A DNA stretch of 21,029 bases from a virus. How positions within the stretch are numbered: the stretch's first letter is position 1; every line of letters begins with the position of its first letter. This document shows, one piece after another, positions 14,500 to 20,800 of this stretch. Where the stretch lies: IMG/VR virus record IMGVR_UViG_3300044684_000192, positions 1-21,029 of that record. One strand, written 5' to 3'. The notes under the pieces were generated by a model. The model was not told where the DNA came from, did not search any database, and was given only the letters and a program-made list of their open reading frames with translations. The position numbers and the translations under genes were made by a program.

Positions 14500-14687
14500 A
14501 CGTCCAACGCGCAACAGGACGCACCGATTGCGACCGGTGCGGCTCGGTGGCCTACCTGAACGAGCAGCGACTGTGCGCGCGGTGCGTGCAAGCCCTGCAG
14601 GCCCTCGCCAGCGGCATGCTGATCGAGCGCGCGCTCTACGCCCCAGCGACACCACCAAAAGAGGAGAAGCCCAACGATGAACCTTGA
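14496..14687 (+). CDS. Small zinc-ribbon protein
   Basis: A 63-residue protein starting in ATGA overlap with the previous gene. Two CxxC pairs (Cys12/Cys15 in CDRCG and Cys27/Cys30 in CARCV), separated by 11 residues, make a treble-clef or zinc-ribbon site. The rest is a helix and a Lys/Glu/Pro tail. Such knuckles bind DNA or RNA or mediate protein contacts; no precise family recognised. The stop overlaps the primase start by 11 bases, and the AGAGGAG that would serve the primase lies inside its last codons. Confidence 0.65.
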   Translation: MNVQRATGRTDCDRCGSVAYLNEQRLCARCVQALQALASGMLIERALYAPATPPKEEKPNDEP

Positions 14688-16845
14688 GGAATGGAACAAG
14701 GTGGTGGGAGGCACGCAAGCGCCTGCACCGACCAAAAATGGAACGGCCCGGGGCGTGTCAGCACCCCAGGCCGCGAAAGTCAAAAGCATCGAAAGCAGCG
14801 AGATCGTACAACCTGCCCAAGCCGACGACAAGGCGGCGGCGTTCATCGAGCGGGTCGTCTCGTTGCCCGCCACTGCGCCGGCGCCGCTGCGCGGGCTGCC
14901 CGGCTGGCTGGTATGGAAGGCCGAGCGCGACGGCGAGCGCGTGCGCAAGGTGCCGTACTACGCTGAAGGCGGCCGGCGGGCAGGCCTGCAAGGTGCACCC
15001 GAGGACCGCGCGCAGCTCGTGACCTTCGAGGCCGCCTGCACGGCGGCGCTTCGCAGGGGCTTCGACGGCGTCGGGCTGGCCCTCATGCCGGAGTGGGGCG
15101 TGTGCGCGCTGGACTTCGATCGATGCATCGGGGACTCGGGCGAGCTGCCCGCGGAGATCCGGGATATCGCGTCGCTCACCTATGCCGAGCGTTCGCCGAG
15201 TGGGCGAGGTGTTCGCGCCTTTGTGCGCGGCAACCTCGGAGACCACAAGGACCACGGCGAGCCCTACGGCTTCGAGGTGTTCAGCACGAAGGGCTTCGTG
15301 ACGGTCACCGGCGATCGTCTCGACCTGGTCGACATGCTCGGCAACGAGGACGTCATCGCGGACCCGCCGGCGTGCCTGCTTGCCTTGTGCGAGACGCGCT
15401 TTCGCCGCCAGGATGCTGAGGCCAGCCCGGACGCTGTGTCGGCACCGCTGGGGCTTGCCGTCGAGGACCTGCAGCGGGCGCTTGCCGTCCTCGACCCAAG
15501 CATGCCCCATGACCCGTGGCTGAGGGTAGGCATGGCCCTGCACCACGAGACGGCAGGAGAGCGGTTCGATCTCTGGGACGAATGGTCGAGCCGAGGGAAC
15601 ACCTACCCGGGCACGGAGAAGCTGCGCGAGCGGTGGGACAGCTTCGGCCGCTCCACGCGCCAGGTCACCGCCGCCTGGTTGATGCACCTGGCGAACGAGT
15701 GCGGCGCAGGCATCAACTTGGCGTCCCTCGTGGCCGACGATTTCGAGGTGATCAGCGACGCGCCTGCTATGCCGCGATCGTCCCAGCGCGAACTCAAGCA
15801 AGCTGACCAGGTTGACTTCATCGACTTCGCGCAGCTTGCGGTTGCGCCACCCCCGCCGCGGCGCTGGGTGGTCGACCAGTGGTTGCCGCGCGGCGCCGTG
15901 ACCGCACTGTTCGGCCGCGGCGGCCACGGTAAGTCCCTCGCCGCCCAGCAGCTGGCGATCGCAGTGGCCAACGGCCTTCCATGGCTTGGCTGGGCCACTA
16001 CGGGCGGGCCAGCCTTGGGCATGTTCTGCGAGGACGACGCCGACGAGCTCCTGCGACGAGCAGGCGACATCTTCGCCAGCGAGCTGCTGGAACCTGCGCA
16101 AGCCAGCGGGGGCTTGTTTCTGGACGCACGCGCCGGCAAGGTCAACACGCTGATGTCGTTCGGGCAGGACCACGTCGGGCGCCCCGAACCGCTGCTCGTC
16201 GAGTTGCGGCATCAATGCAGCCAGCTGCGGCCGGCCCTGGTGGTGCTGGACAACATCGCGCAGATGTTCGCGGGTCAGGAGAACGCGCGGGCGGAGGCCA
16301 CCCAGTTCTGCAACGCGCTGACCGCCATCGCGCGAGAGTTCGATTGCGCGGTGCTGCTGCTTGGCCACCTGGCCAAGGCCGAAGGGTCCGAGTTCAGCGG
16401 CTCAACGGCATGGGATGCGGCGGTGCGCTCGCGATTGATGCTCGAGCGGCAATCGGACGGCACGACGGTGCTGCGCAAGCTGAAGGCGAACTACTCGGAC
16501 CTGGACGAGATCCGGCTGCAGTACCGGGCGGGCTGCTTTGCGGCGCTGCCCACGGGTGCCAATGCGCCTCCGGATCTTGTCGAGGCGGTGAAACATGCGG
16601 TCGTTGAAGCAGTGCACGCGCTCACCGCCAGGCGGCAGCCTACGTCCCACAACCCGACGACTCGCAACTACCTGCCGAAGCTGATGGTTGCCGAGGGGCT
16701 CAACGAGGGCCACGGCGTCGATCTGCTTCGCTCGGCTATGGGCGCGTTGATCGACGCGGGCACGCTCATCCCGGACGCGGAGCTCTGGCGAAAGCCCGAT
16801 CGCCACATGGCAACTGGGCTTGCGTTGGCAGAGGGCGCACGATGA
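14677..16845 (+). CDS. Primase-polymerase / RepA-like helicase fusion replication protein
   Basis: A 722-residue protein, start ATG 14677 with GAGGAG upstream. Residues 1-70 are a linker. Residues about 72-230 are an archaeo-eukaryotic-type primase-polymerase domain: acidic pair in CALDFD (Asp146 and Asp148), SPSGRGVR at 173-180 and VTGDRLD at 210-216. Residues about 262-342 are a PriCT-2 domain (LRVGMALHHE; TEKLRERWDSF). Residues about 395-620 are a RepA/RecA-like ATPase: Walker A GRGGHGKS at 413-420, CEDDADELLRR at 451-461, Walker B LVVLDN at 521-526, and GHLAKAEGSEFSGSTAWD as the sensor region. The tail is a small winged-helix-like domain. It would prime and unwind the element's own DNA, like P4 alpha protein in role. 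The probable origin lies directly downstream. Confidence 0.9.
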   Translation: MNLEEWNKVVGGTQAPAPTKNGTARGVSAPQAAKVKSIESSEIVQPAQADDKAAAFIERVVSLPATAPAPLRGLPGWLVWKAERDGERVRKVPYYAEGGRRAGLQGAPEDRAQLVTFEAACTAALRRGFDGVGLALMPEWGVCALDFDRCIGDSGELPAEIRDIASLTYAERSPSGRGVRAFVRGNLGDHKDHGEPYGFEVFSTKGFVTVTGDRLDLVDMLGNEDVIADPPACLLALCETRFRRQDAEASPDAVSAPLGLAVEDLQRALAVLDPSMPHDPWLRVGMALHHETAGERFDLWDEWSSRGNTYPGTEKLRERWDSFGRSTRQVTAAWLMHLANECGAGINLASLVADDFEVISDAPAMPRSSQRELKQADQVDFIDFAQLAVAPPPPRRWVVDQWLPRGAVTALFGRGGHGKSLAAQQLAIAVANGLPWLGWATTGGPALGMFCEDDADELLRRAGDIFASELLEPAQASGGLFLDARAGKVNTLMSFGQDHVGRPEPLLVELRHQCSQLRPALVVLDNIAQMFAGQENARAEATQFCNALTAIAREFDCAVLLLGHLAKAEGSEFSGSTAWDAAVRSRLMLERQSDGTTVLRKLKANYSDLDEIRLQYRAGCFAALPTGANAPPDLVEAVKHAVVEAVHALTARRQPTSHNPTTRNYLPKLMVAEGLNEGHGVDLLRSAMGALIDAGTLIPDAELWRKPDRHMATGLALAEGAR

Positions 16846-16947
16846 GCGGCGTTGCTGCTGCGGGCTTGATGGGGCAACGCCGCATTAGCAACCCCGCAAG
16901 CCCGCGCCGTGAGGAGGCTGCTTTGCGGCGTTGTTGCTGCGGGATTG
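16846..16947 (+). repeat. Interleaved inverted repeats (pseudoknot topology) and a 23-bp direct repeat after the primase gene
   Basis: Arms GCGGCGTTGC (16846-16855) and GCAACGCCGC (16874-16883) form a perfect 10-bp stem. GCGGGCTTG (16860-16868) and CAAGCCCGC (16897-16905) form a perfect 9-bp stem whose left arm lies in the loop of the first, giving a-b-a'-b' order. The 23 bases from 16846 recur at 16925-16947 with two changes. It begins at the primase stop codon. An RNA pseudoknot, a processed small RNA, or an origin structure are all possible. Confidence 0.6.
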
Positions 16948-17145
16948 CCTGCGGGATTGGTCGAAAGGAAACCCGCAGCGCCGCAAGAAGGCGCGGCGGT
17001 GTTCCCCCCTACAAAGGGGACACCGCGCCGCCGCACTCGGTTGCCGCCGCGGGATCGTTGGCAAGCCCGCCCCTGGGCGCGCAACAAACCGCAACGCTCT
17101 GCACCGTGCGCCCGATGGGCCTGTCGCGTGTTGCACACCGCTGGC

Positions 17146-17436
17146 GAAATGTGACGCCTACGCGCGTGCGCGGGGCCAGGGAATCTCACACCCGAAAAGC
17201 ATTCGAACACCTAAAAGGCCGCGTGGTTTGCACCACCCGGCGGACAGTGCCGCCTGGCGTTGGAAATCGACACCTAAAAAGGGCGACGGCTCAGTCGAGG
17301 GCCAGCGTAGGAAATCGACAGGTGAGGACTCCCCGGGGTCGCCTGTCGGCCAATCGGCATTTTTCTGCACGCTGCGGTTTTCTGCGTGGTTCGCACGCGT
17401 GTTCGCTCCCTGCCGCTTCCGGATGTGACACCTCAA
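17146..17436 (+). other. Iteron-like repeats, probable replication origin region
   Basis: Degenerate copies of a motif around GGAAATCGACACCTAAAAGG occur at 17146-17160, 17180-17199, 17199-17218, 17262-17283, 17310-17324 and 17419-17436. The 11 bases GGAAATCGACA are identical at 17262 and 17310, and CACCTAAAA at 17209 and 17271. They fill a 690-base stretch (16846-17536) with no credible gene between the primase/helicase and the next gene, the place where P4-like satellites often keep replication sites. A 233-codon open frame crosses the stretch but has no protein-like composition. The origin role is inferred from position and repetition. Confidence 0.5.
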
Positions 17437-17536
17437 GCGTCCGCCTAACCTGCTGCAAACACACGCGTGCGGGGCTTGCGCCTTCCACGTCCGCCACTGG
17501 GTCCGCCATCGACGCGGCAGCGAGGGGGAGCGCAGC

Positions 17537-18037
17537 ATGCTGACCATCACCACCGATGCCTTCGATTCGCCGGGGCAACTGGCCGCCGCGGTGCGTCTGG
17601 CGATCGAGGGTCGACCGGGGCCTTTCGTCCCGCAGCTCATGGCTCTGTGCTGCGAGCTCATGCGAAGCGTCGCAGCGCCGCCGCGTCACGTTCCTGCGCC
17701 CCTGGTGTTGGCGCCCCAGGGCGACCGCACCTTCGCCACCGCCGGCGGCAACTGGGAGCCGCCGTCGCCGTTGCCGGCCGTGCAGCTGTTTCTTCTGGCC
17801 GCACGCCCGGACGACTGGGTGCCTCTCGATGGGGGCGTCCAGCGGCTGCCAGCGGTTCGAGCCGCGCTCAAGCGTGCCCGCGAGGGCCTGGCGCAGCTGG
17901 ACCCCCGCTTCGCGGTCGTATTCCGGACAGCCCGCACGGAGAACGCGACCGGCCTGCGGCTGCGCACGTGGCAAGGCCTGGTGATGGGGCGGCTGCGCAC
18001 GAACGGCAACACGCCGATTCGAATAACCGTCACATAG
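17537..18037 (+). CDS. Hypothetical protein of the satellite-like element
   Basis: A 166-residue protein, start ATG 17537 with GAGGGGGAG upstream. Family not recognised. It is rich in Ala, Leu, Arg and Pro; residues 10-50 are helical with two adjacent cysteines (ALCCELM), the middle is Pro/Gly rich (PAPLVLAPQGDRTFATAGGN) and the end has a basic segment (LRTWQGLVMGRLRTNGN). No membrane segment. It is the first gene after the origin-like region, 48 bases before the next gene, so it may open the late or packaging part of the element. A role in acting on the helper phage is possible but unsupported by motif. Confidence 0.65.
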   Translation: MLTITTDAFDSPGQLAAAVRLAIEGRPGPFVPQLMALCCELMRSVAAPPRHVPAPLVLAPQGDRTFATAGGNWEPPSPLPAVQLFLLAARPDDWVPLDGGVQRLPAVRAALKRAREGLAQLDPRFAVVFRTARTENATGLRLRTWQGLVMGRLRTNGNTPIRITVT

Positions 18038-18085
18038 CCGTCACTCGCTTGGCGATGCCCGGTGCCCGCGCCCACCATGCTGGGC

Positions 18086-18829
18086 ATGAGCACCAGCAAC
18101 GACATCGCGGAACAACTCGTCGCCATCGACCGGGAGATCGAGGCACAGCGGCAGACCTGCGTGAACGCTGCCGCTGCGATGGCGAAGGCACCAACGGACA
18201 AGGCCGCGCGTACAGCGCACCGCAAGGCAAGCGGGCACTTGGCCGAACTCGTCGCGGACCGGGAAGCGCTGAAGGCGGCCTTCGATCTCGCGGCTGTGGC
18301 CGACCGCGAGCAGCGCCGCGCGGAGCGCATTGAGCGCGCCAAGCAGCTATGCGAGACGGCATCTCAGGCCCAGGGTGCGCGATCGACCAAGGCATTCATG
18401 CTGGAGATCGCGCTGGCCCACTTCGTCAACGCCCTGGCCGACTGGGCTGGCGCCCAGCAGGACTTCGAAAACGCGATCGCCAACTGCGCGAGCACATTGC
18501 TCACGGACAACGCCAGGGCCGCCGGCTTCGCCGTCGATCGCCGGCGCGAGGTGGTCGAAGTGGAGGTGAACCGGGCGGCTTGGCACCGCTACAGCTTGGC
18601 CAATGAACTCGCGAAGCGCATGTTCCGCGCGTCTGCGCTCCTCGGGCACGCAGGCGCGGAACACCTGGCGGTGAAGTTCATGGGCAACCCTAACGAGCTC
18701 GAATCACTGCACCAGGCCGACGTGGAGAACGGCGCAGCTGCCGTCTTCGGCTTGCGCGACTTCGTGAACCGCTGGAGCAAGCCCCTGGTCACTGAAGAGC
18801 AGGACGGCGTCGAGGCGGCGGCGAAATGA
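18086..18829 (+). CDS. Helical protein upstream of the second scaffold gene, unknown
   Basis: I place the start at ATG 18086 (MSTSNDIAEQLVAIDREIEA), giving 247 residues; ATG 18077 and GTG 18062 are in frame and possible, and none has a strong ribosome site. The protein is almost wholly helical: residues 5-95 form long charged heptad-like helices (LAELVADREALKAAFDLAAV; DREQRRAERIERAKQLCETA), followed by a globular helical part with FMLEIALAHFVNALADWAGA. No family recognised. It is coupled by ATGA to the scaffold-like gene. Coiled-coil proteins beside scaffolds could be assembly or size-determining factors, but this is speculation from position. Confidence 0.65.
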   Translation: MSTSNDIAEQLVAIDREIEAQRQTCVNAAAAMAKAPTDKAARTAHRKASGHLAELVADREALKAAFDLAAVADREQRRAERIERAKQLCETASQAQGARSTKAFMLEIALAHFVNALADWAGAQQDFENAIANCASTLLTDNARAAGFAVDRRREVVEVEVNRAAWHRYSLANELAKRMFRASALLGHAGAEHLAVKFMGNPNELESLHQADVENGAAAVFGLRDFVNRWSKPLVTEEQDGVEAAAK

Positions 18830-19455
18830 TCGACGCCAACGTCCTCTACCCGTCCGCAACGCCGGCTGCAGCACCCGCTCCGCAAGCAGCTGCCGCTCCG
18901 GCGCCGGTGGCCGCATCGCCTGCACCGGCCGCGAGTCCAGAGACGGCGGATACGCGAGTCGATGAGCTGTACGCAGGGCCTGCAGAAGCAGCGCCGCTCG
19001 CGGTGCCGGAGAACATCCGCGCGCTGAGGAAGGCGAGCGAGTCGACAGCCGACATGCTGTACGGCGCCACAGCGGTCGACCCGGTGATTGCCGGCATCTT
19101 CGAAGGTGCGGAGCTCACAGTCCCGGAGCGCAAGGCAGCTTCGGTGGAGATGACCCGCATGGCGCGCGACGTGGGCCTCGACCAGGACGACCTGGCGGAA
19201 ATGGCGAGCCGTGCGCCGGACGTGCGGCAGCTCACGCCGGAACAAGTGGGCCGCAACCAGGCCGAGGCCGCTCGCATGCTGCGGGAGGCATTCGGCGACC
19301 AGGCCGCGCAGGCCTTGGCCGATGCGCAGAAGCTGGCCCTGCGCGATCCACGTACGGCAGCCCTGCTGGACAAAACAGGCCTGGGCAACGACCCCCAGAC
19401 CATCCTCAAGTTCGCCCGACTGGCAGTGCGTGAACGCAGCCGTGGGCGCCTCTGA
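18826..19455 (+). CDS. Scaffold-like protein of the satellite-like element
   Basis: A 209-residue protein starting in ATGA overlap with the previous gene. The first 60 residues are Ala/Pro repeats (disordered) and the rest is helical and charged. Two blocks resemble the scaffold-like protein at 1425-2105 in the same order. Residues 97-130 (MTRMARDVGLDQDDLAEMAS) match its LARDLNLPQDAAQKLAEA region. Residues 171-200 (ALRDPRTAALLDKTGLGNDP then QTILKFARLA) match its ADPKGELAELLESTGFGDHP and EVIRAFHRIG. It is followed by a second cement gene, but there is no major capsid gene in between as there is in the resident phage. An alternative scaffold acting on the helper capsid protein could change capsid size. 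Homology is judged by eye. Confidence 0.65.
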   Translation: MIDANVLYPSATPAAAPAPQAAAAPAPVAASPAPAASPETADTRVDELYAGPAEAAPLAVPENIRALRKASESTADMLYGATAVDPVIAGIFEGAELTVPERKAASVEMTRMARDVGLDQDDLAEMASRAPDVRQLTPEQVGRNQAEAARMLREAFGDQAAQALADAQKLALRDPRTAALLDKTGLGNDPQTILKFARLAVRERSRGRL

Positions 19456-19472
19456 CCTTGTAAGGAGCGACG

Positions 19473-19916
19473 ATGTTCCACGATGCACTTTTGAGCCTCT
19501 CCTCGGCTCAGACCGTCACCGGCTCAGCCGCGGTGACGTCCACCAACACGATCGATGTCGGCTCCGTGCGGGATCTCGTGGGCACTGACCCCCCGATCGT
19601 CGAGGTCTCGGTCAACACGTCCTTCGCCGGCCTGACCTCGCTGGAGGTGCAGGCCATAGCGTGCTCCGACCCTTCGCTGATGTCGAACCTCGCCGTGGTT
19701 GGTTCGTCGGGACCGATTCCTGTGGCGAGCCTTACCGCTGGCGCGCGGTTCGCCGTGGCTCTCAGTGCCCGCAATGCCCTCGCCGGTCAACGCTACCTTG
19801 GACTGCGCTACGTCATCACTGGCGTGGGCACAGCAGGCGTGGTGTCGGCGAGCCTGGCGCCGCAAATCCAGGACGGCGGACAGAAGATCGTCACGCCGAC
19901 CTTCACCATCATCTGA
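19473..19916 (+). CDS. Second Bbp16 family capsid cement protein
   Basis: A 147-residue protein, start ATG 19473 with AAGGAG upstream. It is the same length as the cement protein at 3166-3609 and shares its main motifs: DALLSLSSAQTVTGS, FAGLTSLEVQ, LTAGARF, GQRYLGLRYVITGVGTAG and IQDGGQK. The most divergent part is residues 28-50. It should therefore bind the outside of a BPP-1-type capsid as trimers. Being a diverged paralogue and not a recent copy, it may be adapted to a different capsid geometry or compete with the resident protein. It follows the scaffold-like gene by 17 bases. Confidence 0.88.
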   Translation: MFHDALLSLSSAQTVTGSAAVTSTNTIDVGSVRDLVGTDPPIVEVSVNTSFAGLTSLEVQAIACSDPSLMSNLAVVGSSGPIPVASLTAGARFAVALSARNALAGQRYLGLRYVITGVGTAGVVSASLAPQIQDGGQKIVTPTFTII

Positions 19917-19927
19917 CGGAGAGCCCT

Positions 19928-20197
19928 ATGCCCAAGTATCGAGTCCTCGAAAAGTCCTTCATCGACAACCACATCCGCGAGGCTGGCGACGTCGTCGAGT
20001 ACGACGGCTACCCCAGTGAAAACCTCGAGCCCCTGTGCGACGAAGGCCGCGCCAAGCAGGAGGAAGGCTTCAAGCTTCGCGAGCAGCAGCTTCGCGACTT
20101 GGTCGAGCAGGCGAAGCAGCCGGGCTTCTTTGTGGTCGGCGCGCGCGAGCCGAAGACGCCGCCGCCTCCCGCTCCCGATGGGCAAGGGGTGGTCTGA
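19928..20197 (+). CDS. Second copy of the small protein that follows the cement gene
   Basis: An 89-residue protein with start ATG 19928 and CGGAG upstream; longer in-frame starts overlap the cement gene. Its first 50 residues match the protein at 3620-3925 closely (MPKYRVLEKSFIDNHIREAG; DVVEYDGYPSENLEPLCDEG; RAKQEEGF). The C-terminal halves are unrelated: here a short helix and a Pro-rich end (PKTPPPPAPDG). Conservation of the cement + partner pair in both clusters argues for a shared capsid-related function of the N-terminal domain. Confidence 0.8.
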   Translation: MPKYRVLEKSFIDNHIREAGDVVEYDGYPSENLEPLCDEGRAKQEEGFKLREQQLRDLVEQAKQPGFFVVGAREPKTPPPPAPDGQGVV

Positions 20198-20209
20198 AGG
20201 GCGTCGACC

Positions 20210-20557
20210 ATGAGCACGAACCTCACCGCTGCGGTGCGTCGGCTCATGGCCGAGCATCCCAACCTCGGCCCCTTCGGGTGGCGCGACACACCCAGCCCGT
20301 TCACGCCCACAAGCGACTTCATCAACCAGGTGGCAGCAGCGGCGGACTACATCAGCCTGCGCGGGTTGCCGCTGCGATGCGGTAGCTACGCGCTCCAGCA
20401 CCTGGTCGAGGAACACAAGCGCATGTACGTGTCGAACGGTGCGCTGATCGTGGCCGCGCTCTTGGCCGGCTATCGACCTGTTCGCTACGGCAGTGGACCC
20501 AACTGCCGCTTCGAGGCGCCTGTCGCCCAGGCCGCCGCCGCCCAGGCCGCCGCCTAG
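20210..20557 (+). CDS. Hypothetical protein with Ala-rich tail
   Basis: A 115-residue protein, start ATG 20210 with GAAGGG upstream. No confident family. The core has RGLPLRCGSYALQHLVEEHK followed by RMYVSNGALIVAALLAGYRP, a helical, slightly hydrophobic segment that resembles small DNA-binding or accessory proteins of mobile elements; the end is an imperfect Ala/Gln repeat (VAQAAAAQAAA). There is no counterpart in the resident phage block at the same place, where the tail tube genes lie, so it is specific to the second cluster. Confidence 0.6.
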   Translation: MSTNLTAAVRRLMAEHPNLGPFGWRDTPSPFTPTSDFINQVAAAADYISLRGLPLRCGSYALQHLVEEHKRMYVSNGALIVAALLAGYRPVRYGSGPNCRFEAPVAQAAAAQAAA

Positions 20558-20584
20558 TTCGACAAACAAGTCAGGAGCATCCCA

Positions 20585-20800
20585 ATGGTCAACGACACGT
20601 GCCCAATAAACTGGGCCAACCCCTACTTGCAAGACGCAGCCGACTACCTGAACGGAATCGGACCGGTGGGCCTTGATTGGCACCCGAACGACGCCGCGGG
20701 GACCAAAGGCACGACGCAGCCTTCGCAGACCGACGATTCGACTGCCCCAGCCGAAGCGACCGGCGACTTCTCGCGCATGGACCGCGGACAGGGAGGCTGA
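20585..20800 (+). CDS. Chimeric 71-residue protein ending in the tail of the gp14-like protein
   Basis: Start ATG 20585 with AGGAG upstream. The first 58 residues (MVNDTCPINWANPYLQDAAD onward) are unlike the internal virion protein at 6895-7485, but the last 13 (TGDFSRMDRGQGG) are the same, and the DNA identity with the resident phage begins there and runs on through the ejection gene. This is what a recombination joint inside the 3' end of a gene would leave. The N-terminal part is acidic and Trp/Tyr containing, with no recognised motif; whether the protein is functional or only keeps the frame in order is open. Confidence 0.6.
   Translation: MVNDTCPINWANPYLQDAADYLNGIGPVGLDWHPNDAAGTKGTTQPSQTDDSTAPAEATGDFSRMDRGQGG

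Noticed and set aside
14677-16845. Loss of the primase motif II histidine (SPSGRGVR where a His might be expected)
   Set aside because: I believe this Arg variant is frequent in phage and island primases of this type, so I do not claim an inactive primase.
16842-17543. 233-codon frame overlapping the primase stop by ATGA
   Set aside because: It crosses the pseudoknot repeat and the iteron-like repeats, has Arg/Ala/Thr/Cys-rich unstructured composition, and shows no protein-like pattern. Treated as non-coding despite the ATGA start.
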